Position numbers and translations under genes: made by a program. Under the pieces are notes generated by a model. The model was not told where the DNA came from, made no database searches, and was given only the letters and a program-made list of their open reading frames with translations. This document shows positions 40,732-50,515 of a stretch of 64,000 nt of DNA, piece after piece. The stretch's first letter is position 1, and each line of letters begins with the position of its first letter. This stretch comes from Pegea sp. RAD2-039. Taxonomy: Eukaryota; Chordata; Thaliacea; Salpida; Salpidae. The stretch lies in the NCBI GenBank assembly GCA_034620365.1, contig JAQGEQ010000161.1:248001-312000 (forward strand), read 5' to 3'.

Positions 40732-41470
40732 ATGATGAAGATAACGATTGTAACTTTGATGTTTATAATTGGTTGTGTTATTTCAACAGCGATGAGTCAA
40801 TACGTGTAAGATTTTGATAATTTGTCAACCAGCTTTAGTTTAGAAGTCTATTTTTTCAGGGTTCATCATCATCATTACTATCACTATTGTGGCGATACAA
40901 AGGTAAGTAACTCTTCAATCAAAAGTTAACAAGTTTTTCAAGAAATTTATCACAAATTGCTTGTTGTCTCGAACTAAATTTAGAATGTTTTCTTAATAAA
41001 GGAAAATAACTGTTTTTCTTTAAAGTAAATCTTCAAAGTCATTTAACAAAAGTTCCACGAGAAACTTATAATTTAATCTTTTGATGCAGAACTCCCAAAA
41101 TATGGATCAACCGATTCAGTTTGAAGATCAACATTTTGCAAACAACCAAGAAAGAGCTTTTAAATCTCATGATAATACTAAAGGTTAGTAATAATTTGTT
41201 TTAACATTCACTTGTTGGTGACAATTCTTTGTTCTATGAATAATATTTTATCAAAATTATAAGAAACTGGTTTAAGATAGTTTTAAATTAAGTAGTTTCA
41301 GTAGAAGAATCTAAATCTTTTAATGTAGAAGGTATTATTTTATATGTTTCACAGCTTTAGTAAGTAAACATCATTTAAATAGTTTTACTGAATTTTCAGA
41401 CATTTCTAAAATGGACAAATATAGCTTAGATGACGTCATTCCTAACTTTGAACCAGATAACTACAATTAA
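40732..41470 (+). CDS. Small secreted His/Tyr-rich protein, family unknown
   Basis: Four coding exons inferred from splice sites: 40732-40805, 40860-40902, 41090-41183, 41400-41470. All introns are GT-AG and the phases (2, 0, 1) agree, giving 93 residues with no internal stop. Residues 1-22 form a clear signal peptide (MMKITIVTLMFIIGCVIST), so the product is secreted. Exon 3 encodes VVHHHHYYHYCGD, a dense His/Tyr/Cys cluster suited to metal binding or Tyr cross-linking. The rest is acidic, Asn/Gln-rich and probably disordered, with one Cys in the mature chain. A TATA box and 5' leader intron lie upstream, and AATAAA near 41621 can end the transcript. I recognise no family; a cuticle, jelly or antimicrobial role is possible but unproven. 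Confidence 0.72.
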
Positions 41471-44400
41471 TTGGTTTTGAAATCCTTAGAATACCTTCTG
41501 ATGTAATCGAATTTGGTGTTTTTAAATATAGCAAATAATAGATATCTATCACAAACAAAAATCTGAAACTTTTTTTGGAGTTTTTATTTTATTGAAAATT
41601 AGTTTTTATTTTTATTTTCAATAAACTTCCAATTTATACATTCGCAAATTAGTTTCTTTACAAATCAATGTAAATAAATTAGGATACGAAGCCAAAAAGC
41701 TTTAAGCGCAAAAAAATTGAAAGCAGATGATTATTATTAGATTAATAAAACATTTATTATTTTATAATAATCTTCTGACATTTTGGAAATTAAAGTTTAA
41801 GCTGAAAATAATTCAAAGTTGAAAATTTTGTTTTACATTTTGACAAACTTTATATTATAAATATATATGATTTTATAAAAATTATATTAAAAGAGATATT
41901 TCCTCTTAAAATAAGTGCTGGGAGTCGAAAATGAAATTTTGTTTTTCTTAGTTAGATTAAAAAAAACTAATCCTAAGATGTATATTGAGTTCTAAAAAAA
42001 ATATTTTTAAACATATAGAAAGATATTAAAAGCCTAGCATATCAACTTAATATGTTTACTCAGCATTTCATAAAATGAAAATAGTTTTTTGAGAATAGTG
42101 ATGACGAATCTACTTAATAACTGTAAAAACAGTCATTTATAGAACTTTATATCAATTTATCATAAACAACAAAAATTAACCCCTAAATTTCTTAGAGTCA
42201 GTTATGTAAAATACAGGTGGTTGGTCTGCTCCTTATATTCAACTATAAGACTTATTCTGAAAACTCAAACTTTTGTAAGTTTCATACTTTGTTAAGAAGT
42301 AACTCTGTTTGAAAAATTGTTAATGATGAAAAACATAATTTGTTCAAAATTGCATTTCATTCGGCTCGTTTCTAAGTTAACATTAAAATGAAAACTATTT
42401 CTAGGAAGTGGTTTATCTTGCAGCTACAGAATGTTGACAAGATGACTTTAACTATTACCTTTTGTGTCAAATTATTTTGATCCTTTGCAGAGTAATTAGC
42501 AGTGTTTCAAAAAAGGATTTTAAAATCGATTTTTACATAAGAAATTTTAAAAGTATTGTTCCTAATTATAACGTATTATTTCGTGCTCTGATAAAACGTT
42601 TAATTAAAGAGACTTAACACAAGTCGAGGGCTAAAATTATAATGAAAAAATATTTTTAGTTACTTCTATTAGGTGTTATAATGTTATATAAAAATGTTTA
42701 ATAGTAGTCATCAAAAACTAAAAACTTTAAATTTTGAAAGTGTTCCAGAAAATGTTTTAAACTATAATCTCAATTGCAATATTTTGAGATGAAAAATTCT
42801 GTAAATTATGTTTTCAACAACTCAGATTATTACGAACAAAAGCTTCACATCTTTTGTACATAACCGATAATTTGACTGAAATTTTCAATAGTTAAGCCTT
42901 TTTAATAGTTATACTTTGATTAATAACTACTGAAAGTTTGCCTAATTAATCAAATTAAATTAAATTACGTCAGCACACTAAATCTTTTTTTTTTAAGTTT
43001 TAAAAAATAAACAGTTGTGTCTTTTGATAAGTTTTGATAAAAAATACCTTCGTATGAAAAAATTGTCAATTTTATTTTTTATGTAATAAATAGGTCAAGA
43101 TATCTTTAAAATAAAATGATTATAGCAGCCAGATGTCTTGAAATATCTTAAAAGGGGATATAAAAAGAAATCCAAAGGAAGAAAATTAAAAATTGTTTAA
43201 AAAAATGTTGACTCTTTTATAAAACTTTGAAATAAGATCGCTGCCTTAGAGCTTTCAAAAAGTTAATTAATTAAGATTAATTTTTATTATAGATAGACGA
43301 TAATGAAATGAATAAATATTAAGTAAATATAATTAGTAAAGTTTAAAGTCGAATCATATAAAGGCGAATTAGTACGTTAGTTCAATTTGTTTTAACGCAT
43401 GACTAGCTCTTTAACAGTTGAACATCTTACATAATTTTAATTTTATAATTTTTCTTCATTTTTAATAAAACCAAAATTATACATCATTTTTAAATCTGAT
43501 ATTTTTTATTTATCATATACATTACGCAAAAGTTTACTGTTAATAACACTAATAATTTTATCTACTAATCAACTCTTATTTAAAAATAAACTTAATAAGA
43601 TTTATTAAAAGGTTTCACAAGTTTAATTTTTATTAATCAGTTGCTTTAAATTATCTGAACAAAAGTTATTAAGTTTTAAAATATTTTTGTTTTCATATCC
43701 ATGTTGAATTTTTAGTTTTAAAATTGTGGTTACAATTTGTTTTTTTATTAATCAAAAGTTGAATTATAAACATTAAAATCAGGGAGTTATATTTTTATTA
43801 ATATTTATTGATAGATTTTTTACATACTTTATTATAAGAATTTAGTAAAAAGAAAATTTAAATAAAAATAATTTATTTTTCTTCAGCTATTGTTGCTTCT
43901 TTGTCAAACTCCTACATTAATTTATTATCAATTTGATTTTCTTGCAATAATAACTTGATTAAAAGTTAATAAATTTTATTATATTATTATATATTCGTAG
44001 ATCGTTTTATATTTTTATTTTTCCCAAATCATTTTGTTTTATGTTTGCCATACGGTTTGTTATCTTCAGCTATGCTTTGAATAGAATTAATATTTAAACG
44101 TTTTTATACTTTGAAATATTCTATGTAATGCATATAAGATGTATTAGATTTTAGTTATAATTTTTATACTGGTATTATTATGGTGGAAGTATTTATTAGG
44201 CTTCTGATATTTCTTATGGTTATTTTTGGTAATATTTATTGAGTATATGATATTTAATCTAAAATTAAAACTATTTTTTTAGTTTAAAATGCTATTATAA
44301 AAGTTAGTTTAATTAGAATTTTTATAACATAGAGTTAATTTCTTTTAATTTTAGTTAATCTATTTTTTAAATATGTTTAGAAGTTATTAGTTTCTATAAA

Positions 44401-44660
44401 CACATGGCTTTAATACTTATATTAATATTAATAAATTATATATTTTTTAATGTTTTTAGACAGTCATTAACTTTTTATAATCAATTTTGTGAAGCATTTT
44501 GTAGTTATCCCATTAAATATTCTGTTAAACTATAATTTTATTTAAGTTGAAAAAGCATAGTTTTTGCTAATTTTTTTATCTTTATGCAATTATTATAAAG
44601 CAAATTTCTAACTAAGCATCCAATTTGTATATTTTGATATATATTAAGAATTTCATTTTA
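41471..44660. other. AT-rich intergenic DNA
   Basis: About 3.2 kb without a supportable gene. It holds the 3' end of the small secreted gene (AATAAA near 41621) and then uniform AT-rich sequence up to the acceptor in front of the first TPK gene. Confidence 0.55.
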
Positions 44661-44669
44661 TGTTTTTAG
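44657..44669 (+). promoter_or_regulatory. Splice acceptor before TPK-like A
   Basis: A T-rich tract ending TTTTTAG, 24 bases upstream of the ATG of an otherwise intronless gene. It may receive a cis-spliced 5' leader exon or a trans-spliced leader; the window does not show which. Confidence 0.4.
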
Positions 44670-44693
44670 CAAATTGAATACTTTGATTTTATA

Positions 44694-45512
44694 ATGGATA
44701 GTGACCAAGAAAATTTTGTTGATGCAAATGTATTCGATCCTTTTCATGTCCTATTTAATAGTAGATCAAATGATGATGGTTTAGTTGTTATTTCACATAA
44801 TAATGAAAGTCTAAATTACCAAAGCATTTATGATTTATGGAATAATGCTACAATTAGAGCAAGTACAACTTCTGGTTATCCATTTTGTGAAAAAATAGTC
44901 AAGTATTATAAGCACAATGAGAAAGAGGTTGATCCATTTGTTGATGGCTTAAAAGATTTTCCATACCCAAATGTTCTTGTTACTTCGAACCAACTTAAAA
45001 TCCCTTCAAAGTTTCAGGGAAAAGTCGTTTATTCAAACCCTTATTTAACAGGCAATGAAAGAGATTTTGATGAGCTTCAAATTTGCATTCAAAGTGTTTT
45101 GGTTGAATTAAAACATCACCCAACCCTAGAAGCTTCAATGGTGGTTGTTTTGATTGATAAAAAAAGTCCATCTGAAGACTTTGTTTTCTATAGTGAGCTA
45201 CTTCTTAAGCTTAGAAATATGGAGTTATCAAGTACTCTTCCAGTTTATTTATTATTCTGTGAATCTTTAATATGTCTTATACCATCTGGTACATCTGTTA
45301 TAATCACTAGAAATCATACTGTGGACTGGTGTGGGTTGGTTCCTGTAGGAAATGCCGCCATGGTCACTACTACTGGCTTGAAGTGGAATTTAAATAATGA
45401 AAAAATGGAATTTGAAGATTTAATTAGTACTTCTAATAAGTTAGAATCTGACAGTGATGTTGAAATAAAAACTAATAGCCCTCTTATTTGGTCTATGGCT
45501 TTAAAGTATTAG
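44694..45512 (+). CDS. TPK-like protein A: decayed catalytic half, intact thiamine-binding half
   Basis: An intronless frame of 272 residues. The C-terminal beta-sandwich of thiamine pyrophosphokinase is well kept: DWCGLVPVG (211-219), VTTTGLKWNL (224-233), LISTSN (243-248), SPLIWSMALK (262-271). The N-terminal alpha/beta half still aligns (LWNNATIRAS, 49-57) but every catalytic motif is gone. The usual ADGGAN reads STTSGY, no GDFDS exists near residue 95, and the usual TPDQDxTDF reads SNPYLTGNERDFD (114-126). TPK transfers pyrophosphate from ATP to thiamine in the cytosol as a dimer. Alone this protein should be inactive; together with the next gene it could supply the thiamine-binding face. 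A splice acceptor (AG at 44668-44669) stands 24 bases before the ATG. Codon use and the intact frame argue it is not a pseudogene. Confidence 0.88.
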   Translation: MDSDQENFVDANVFDPFHVLFNSRSNDDGLVVISHNNESLNYQSIYDLWNNATIRASTTSGYPFCEKIVKYYKHNEKEVDPFVDGLKDFPYPNVLVTSNQLKIPSKFQGKVVYSNPYLTGNERDFDELQICIQSVLVELKHHPTLEASMVVVLIDKKSPSEDFVFYSELLLKLRNMELSSTLPVYLLFCESLICLIPSGTSVIITRNHTVDWCGLVPVGNAAMVTTTGLKWNLNNEKMEFEDLISTSNKLESDSDVEIKTNSPLIWSMALKY

Positions 45513-45661
45513 ATTTAAAAGAACTTCTCTGATAAAGTCACTTTTACCCATATAATGATGATATAAATAGTTTGCTTTAAATTTAAATATTTGAATTTTT
45601 CTAGAAAATTATTTTCTTTCTATTTATAGTTATTTTTATATATAACAGCTTGATATTTTTA

Positions 45662-45677
45662 TTTATTTTTCTTATAG
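45662..45677 (+). promoter_or_regulatory. Splice acceptor before TPK-like B
   Basis: Polypyrimidine tract ending CTTATAG, 13 bases before the ATG at 45691. No AATAAA is seen in the 178-base gap after gene A. This is what a trans-spliced downstream operon gene would look like, but an ordinary leader intron spanning gene A is also possible. Confidence 0.4.
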
Positions 45678-45690
45678 ATTTCTTTTGAAC

Positions 45691-46536
45691 ATGTTTTCAT
45701 CTAAAGTCAATGAAACAATTGTGTTTGATGATAGACCAGCTACTGAAGACCTCAGAGTTTTAGGATTTTTAGACAATTATGAATCTGATTCTATCCAAGA
45801 CACTATTTTAGTTTTATTAAATCAAGATTGGATTACTTTAAATGGAGAATTGTCTCCTGTTTTATTGAAACGTTTCGAAATGTTGTGGAAAAGATCTGCT
45901 TTAAAGGTTTGTACTGATGGAGCTTTGACGATTCTGCACAAACTCAACGAAGATCTGAAAGAATCTGGTAAATTCTTCCTTCCCGACCTTGTTTCAGGAG
46001 ATTTTGATTCTGTTAGTTCAAAGTTGCTGCAATTTTATCAAAATTTAGGAGTGAGGCTTCAACACACCCCCGATCAAGATTACACCGACTTTGTAAAATG
46101 TGTTGATATCATTTCTAAACATTTGAAAAACATGCCTAACAGTGAGTGTCTTAAATATATCGTGGCATTATGTGGCAGGTCTGAACGCTTCGACCACTCA
46201 ATGAATAATCTTGGCAATCTTTTTATTTCAAGCACAAAATTTGATTCATGTGTTAGATTATTTCTTTTATCTGATGACTCTTGTTCGACTGTATTATGCG
46301 TCGGTAAAACCAATCTACATCTGGATCAAAGATATCAAGGTGCTAGTTGTTCTTTGATACCGTTGAAAAAACCAGCTACTGTTACAACCTTTGGCTTTTC
46401 TTATAATTGTACTGAATATTTATTGAAGATTGGTGAAAAAACGATGAATTTTAATCAGTTATTAGATTTAGAAGGAGAGATCAGTGTTTTAACTGATCAA
46501 AGTATAATATTTACAATTCAGACAAAAACTCTATAG
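45691..46536 (+). CDS. TPK-like protein B: intact catalytic half, decayed thiamine-binding half
   Basis: An intronless frame of 281 residues from the ATG at 45691. The catalytic half carries the TPK signature: KVCTDGA (72-78), SGDFDSV (102-108, acidic Mg/ATP site), TPDQDYTDF (126-134) and GRSERFDHSMNNLGNL (162-177). The C-terminal sandwich is recognisable but its key strand is changed. The usual CGLIPVG with TTTGLKWNL reads CSLIPL with TTFGFSYNC (220-240); the STSN loop is absent, and the terminal LLWTMA reads IIFTIQ. These losses are exactly where paralogue A is conserved. The gene follows A by 178 bases on the same strand and ends with AATAAA at 46704. It is expected to bind ATP and, paired with A, phosphorylate thiamine; as a homodimer it may be weak or use another substrate. 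Confidence 0.9.
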   Translation: MFSSKVNETIVFDDRPATEDLRVLGFLDNYESDSIQDTILVLLNQDWITLNGELSPVLLKRFEMLWKRSALKVCTDGALTILHKLNEDLKESGKFFLPDLVSGDFDSVSSKLLQFYQNLGVRLQHTPDQDYTDFVKCVDIISKHLKNMPNSECLKYIVALCGRSERFDHSMNNLGNLFISSTKFDSCVRLFLLSDDSCSTVLCVGKTNLHLDQRYQGASCSLIPLKKPATVTTFGFSYNCTEYLLKIGEKTMNFNQLLDLEGEISVLTDQSIIFTIQTKTL

Positions 46537-46703
46537 CAAATTATGATTTATAAAAGAGAGATCTTAAACTTTATTTATATCTTAGATGTTATATTGTTAA
46601 GAAACTTTCTCATCACATACTAATAACATTTTTATATTTTGCTCGATGCAATCAACTGCTTTTGATAAATAACTTGAAGTTTTCCTAACTTTCGATTCTG
46701 TAA

Positions 46704-46709
46704 AATAAA
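46704..46709 (+). terminator. Polyadenylation signal after the TPK pair
   Basis: AATAAA about 170 bases after the stop of gene B. No equivalent hexamer lies between A and B, consistent with a shared transcript. Confidence 0.5.
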
Positions 46710-47207
46710 GAAAAATCTTTTTCGTTTCTTAGAAACATCTTTATTCTGTTTATTTATCAAAAGTGTAATAAAATAATTCTTCAATAGTTTTGTCATGACT
46801 TTTTATAACGAAAATATTTATTTCATTAGATTGCTTTAATGAGAAAGTTATTTAAATTTACTTGTAGAAGAACCTGATAAAAAATTAGAGATATTGTAAT
46901 ATTGAAAATAAAGAAATTGAATTTCTATTACGAAATCAGTTAAAATAAATTTAGTTCTTAGTAAAGTTTCTTTTCGTTTATAATCTGATTTGATTACAAA
47001 AGTTTTTAAGATATTTTCTATCATCACATTTTGATAAAAAGATTTATATTTTAAATGTTTTATAAAATTTATTTTAAAGTATTAATTATCATGTATGTTT
47101 TAATAATTTCACAAATAGTGTTATATATAAATAAGATAAAAATATAGAAAAAAATTATACATGAAACATTTCAATAGTTGCCGTAACAGTAAATAATTAA
47201 ATTATCC
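46710..47207. other. AT-rich intergenic DNA
   Basis: Nothing recognisable between the TPK pair and the SINE. Confidence 0.5.
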
Positions 47208-47570
47208 GTGTCTTTAGTAGCGGTTATCACGCTCGTTTAATATACAAAAGATCCCTGGTTCAAGCCCAGGCAGACACATTTGCGACAAGGAAAAGTCTAT
47301 AAGAACTCGAGTTGAAGGGCTTTGTTAGTATGTTAAAACCGGAGTTGGAGCCTCGTAGGCAGTTCGTCGTTGGTCGTCCTGGCTGCTCTTGCGATGCCAG
47401 CTTAGTCGCATCGGTCCTTTTGTTCCGCTGCATAACCTTGTTGACGTGGAGAGTAGAACCCTGCAGTATGGACAATAACTGGATCTCTCTAGTTCCTGTT
47501 CTTACTTACATGGTCTTTCTTGCTCAAAATAGGCCATTAAAAAGAAATAAAATAGACTGTTACAAATAAA
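47208..47570 (+). mobile_element. tRNA-Val-derived SINE
   Basis: Bases 47208-47278 form a decayed tRNA. The acceptor stem pairs at six of seven positions (GTGTCT with AGACAC, then A). The T arm is perfect (CCTGG, TTCAAGC, CCAGG) and supplies a Pol III B box. A D-arm/A-box remnant (GGTTATCAC) matches animal tRNA-Val. The anticodon arm is degraded; relative to tRNA-Val its changes are mostly C-to-T and G-to-A, leaving AAT where AAC or TAC would stand. A GC-richer tRNA-unrelated body follows to about 47530, then an AT-rich tail. Head, body and tail in this order define a tRNA-derived SINE. Open frames on both strands of the body (47260-47569) come from its composition, not from a gene. Confidence 0.72.
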
Positions 47571-48267
47571 AAACAAGAACAAAATCACAGTTTACAATTG
47601 TTATAATATTAAAACGGTTCAACTTCAGCTTAAGCTCCATATAAATAGAAAATTAGGATAAAAAGATATAAATTTACTTATATTAGCAAGTTTGTAAGGT
47701 GAATGTACTTATTTAAATATATTAACTACTTCAATCATCATCATTAAAAGCACAAATTAACAAAAAATTAACTGATGTTTATATACTTGTTTTGTTTCAT
47801 TTGTTCGTTTCTTTTTGATAAAAACAAGCTACTAATTGACCCAAATAGACTATAATTTATCTATTTTATTTAACATGTGGGTGTAAATGACTAATTTTAA
47901 CAGCTCTTAAAGCGAAAATAAAACAATAATTTATTTTATTTAAAACAACTAGATGAATTTCGCTAAGTAAAAGCTGATTTAATCAACAAAGTCTCAAGTA
48001 GTAAATATTGAAACTTTAAACTCTGAAACTATCTAGTTATCTATGACTGCAGCTTTTGAAGTGGATACAGATATGAAGCAGAAATACAATAAAAACATCT
48101 TATGTATCACAATTTGAAATAATTTATGAAGAGAAAACCACCATTACTACTATTTCCTTGATTGAAACACTGTAGACATATTTCTTAAACGATCATAAGA
48201 TTTTATCTCATTTTTGAAGATATTTTTTATACTAGTAATAATATTAATAATAGTTTTGTATTATCAT
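47571..48267. other. AT-rich intergenic DNA
   Basis: No gene or repeat recognised between the two mobile-element relics. Confidence 0.5.
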
Positions 48268-48850
48268 TGAAAATTAGAGTCAGCAAACCAGATATTGTTG
48301 TAAAAACCAGAAGATATATGTGTTTACTGATAGACTTTGCTCTAATGGATAAACCTACCAAGCGGCGCAAATGTAAATAATCATTGAAAAAAAATTGAAT
48401 AGTATCTAGAAATAATCTGAAGAATGCAGAAAGTAAATAATAAAATACTTCCAGTTGTGATTATTATATTAGGAATAAGATCAAAGGAGTTCGAGAAGCT
48501 TATTGCTGAAATACCAGGAAAAATTTAAGAAGCTGAAATTCAAAAGATAGCGATCTCGGGAACAGCACCTACAATTCAAAGTTTTGATGTTTAACTGAAT
48601 TTGATATATTTTATCTTCTTTCTAAGAACGTCGCTTACTTCTACTGTCTAATGTTATCTACGACCTTCGCATCCCAACCAAACTCCTACTGCCATGAAAT
48701 ATTTCTATCTCTTATCTTTCTTGTTACTAGTGACTGTTCGTGATTCGCTCTTTACTTCCATCACTGTACTTATGTAAGCTTGCGAGCCTAAGTTACCGGA
48801 GTTGGTGACTGACAAGCTGGCTCTGTAAATTCTGAGGAACAAATAATCAT
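48268..48850 (+). mobile_element. 3' fragment of a second reverse-transcriptase element
   Basis: Broken frames spell the conserved C-terminal tail found after the RT in many invertebrate LINE-type polyproteins. In order: KPDIVV then CLLIDFALMD (48285-48350), YLEII then RMQKVNNKILPVVIIILG (about 48405-48475), KEFEKLIAEI (48483-48515) and EIQKIAISGTAPTI (48538-48580). The usual ending is LQKTALLGTARILRKVL. Stops and a frameshift show it is dead. The following 250 bases are GC-richer, include GCGAGCCTAAGTTACCGG and GTAAATTCTGAGGAAC, and read as the element's 3' untranslated part. It is a different family from the 38-40 kb copy. Confidence 0.7.
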
Positions 48851-49249
48851 TCGTACTTTTGGCTAAACCAACTTGTAAAGAATAAATCTTTTATCTTCAT
48901 CTTAGAATAAAAACAATAAGTAGCATGGATTTTTGTAAAAAATCTTTGATAGACTTTTTTGTTAACCCTTTTAATTAAAGAGGAAAACAACTTTGATTAA
49001 TTAGTATTTATTAATTAGCATTTGATTGTTTCTTCTATATTGGACAAAATACTGAAACTAAATATAATTGTGAAGCCAATTATTGTGAAAACTTTTATCT
49101 AAGCCCTTGAGAAAATTAGATCGAGCTTCTTTCGATAATAAACTTAAACTATATAAACTGTTTTTTTAATTTTTTAAACCTTAAGATTAAATGTTTGTTT
49201 TTCGTGGTGGTAGTTTCGATTTATGAAAGTATTTATTGTTTACAGTCAT

Positions 49250-49507
49250 TAAAAAGTTCAATCCTGGATTTTATCTTGGAAGAAGTTTAGAAGAAAAACT
49301 GTGAGAAGATGTTCAGATTTTGGAAAAAATTCGAGAAGAAAATGGGATTGGTTGGCGGCTGATAGAATTAATCGCTTATGCGAATTTTCAAGTGAAGATA
49401 GTGAAAATAAACCACTAAAACAGCTCAGGCGTCGAAGAGTTTTGTTGTTTCCGATAGTAGCAGTTCCTCCTGAAGTTTATAATCTTTTCGATGTTTTTAA
49501 ACTGTAA
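49250..49507 (+). CDS. Possible terminal exon, unrecognised
   Basis: A good acceptor (TTGTTTACAG) ends near 49247 and a frame runs open to a TAA at 49505-49507. Its translation is basic and Trp-containing (KWDWLAADRINRLCEFSSED, then VPPEVYNLFDVFKL). Composition is less AT-rich than the surroundings. There is no usable ATG, so if real it is an internal or last exon of a gene whose other exons I cannot find. No family is recognised; it could also be a mobile-element remnant. Confidence 0.25.
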
Positions 49508-50515
49508 TGTTAGGAGAGTCAGTTCTCTCTCTATCAAACAATCCTAAATATTCTAAACTATTAAAATTGTATGCTAATTTTTAACTTGTAACTAAAAAAA
49601 GTTACTTTTTTTTACAATCAAGTAATTTGCGGTTTATTATTCTATTCATCCCAGATGACAACTTAAACAGCTTGACACTTAAATAAGTAAAAAGTTTTAA
49701 TATAAAATCTTGTTTGCATTTCTTATAAGAACAACCAGCAAGCTTTTATAATAAATTCTAATTGGTTATTACTGAAAGCTTTCTGTGTATCATCAGGCTA
49801 CATTCATACATTTTATAAATTTTTTCAATGATTGATGTTTGTAGTTGCAAATCTTAAAATAATTTTCTATAAGACATTGTAAAAAACCTTAAATAAATCC
49901 TGAAGTTTGTTACATTGTGCTTTGTAGTGTTTTGTAAGTGATATTAGCGATGTAAAAGGTTCAACTTCCTACTATTCAACATTCACGATAACGTTTCAGT
50001 GACAAAATTATGTCGTGTTAAAATCATGAAATGTTGTGACAAATTCTCTTGTGACTGAAAACGAAGTGAATTTCAAAATTTGTTTTAATGTTATCTAAAA
50101 CTTTTTATTTAATCTAATAATAATAAAAAGTATATAAACTTAAGATGCTAGTGTCAGAATAAAGTTGTTAATGATTATGATAAGCAAAAAAAAAAATTTG
50201 TGTTTCACTAATCAGCTGTAAAAAATATAGAATGATAGTTTAGCATTTGATCATAAATGTTTTCTAAAGAGAAAGTAAACACAGAAATATTACTCACTAA
50301 ACGTTTTTACAAACATAAAATTGAATTGCAAATTTCAGTGTTTTTGTTTGAAATTTAGAAAGTTTAATGAGGCTTAAGCAAGATTTTTTCGAAATACTTA
50401 CAACAGAAGTTTTGTGAAGTTTTATCAAAGTATTTGTACAAAATATAATTAAATTAATGAACTATTGAGTTTTGAATTATTTTTTCCTTATTGCCAAGAA
50501 CCAGTTTTCTTATTT

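Noticed and set aside
41431-41438. CRE in the last exon of the small secreted gene as a regulatory site
   Set aside because: It encodes part of an Asp-Asp-Val stretch in an otherwise ordinary exon and may be coincidence.
46080-46313. Minus-strand ORF of 77 codons
   Set aside because: It is the shadow of the conserved catalytic region of TPK-like B.
44694-46536. The two TPK frames as one gene with an intron or a fusion
   Set aside because: Frame A ends with the natural TPK C-terminus and a stop, and frame B begins with its own leader and a full TPK length. No splice pair would join them sensibly.
47208-47278. Functional tRNA gene
   Set aside because: The D arm is short and the anticodon stem has mismatches. 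The tRNA-unrelated GC-rich body fits a SINE better.
47260-47569. Overlapping ORFs of 71 and 85 codons
   Set aside because: They lie inside the SINE body and exist on both strands because of its higher GC.
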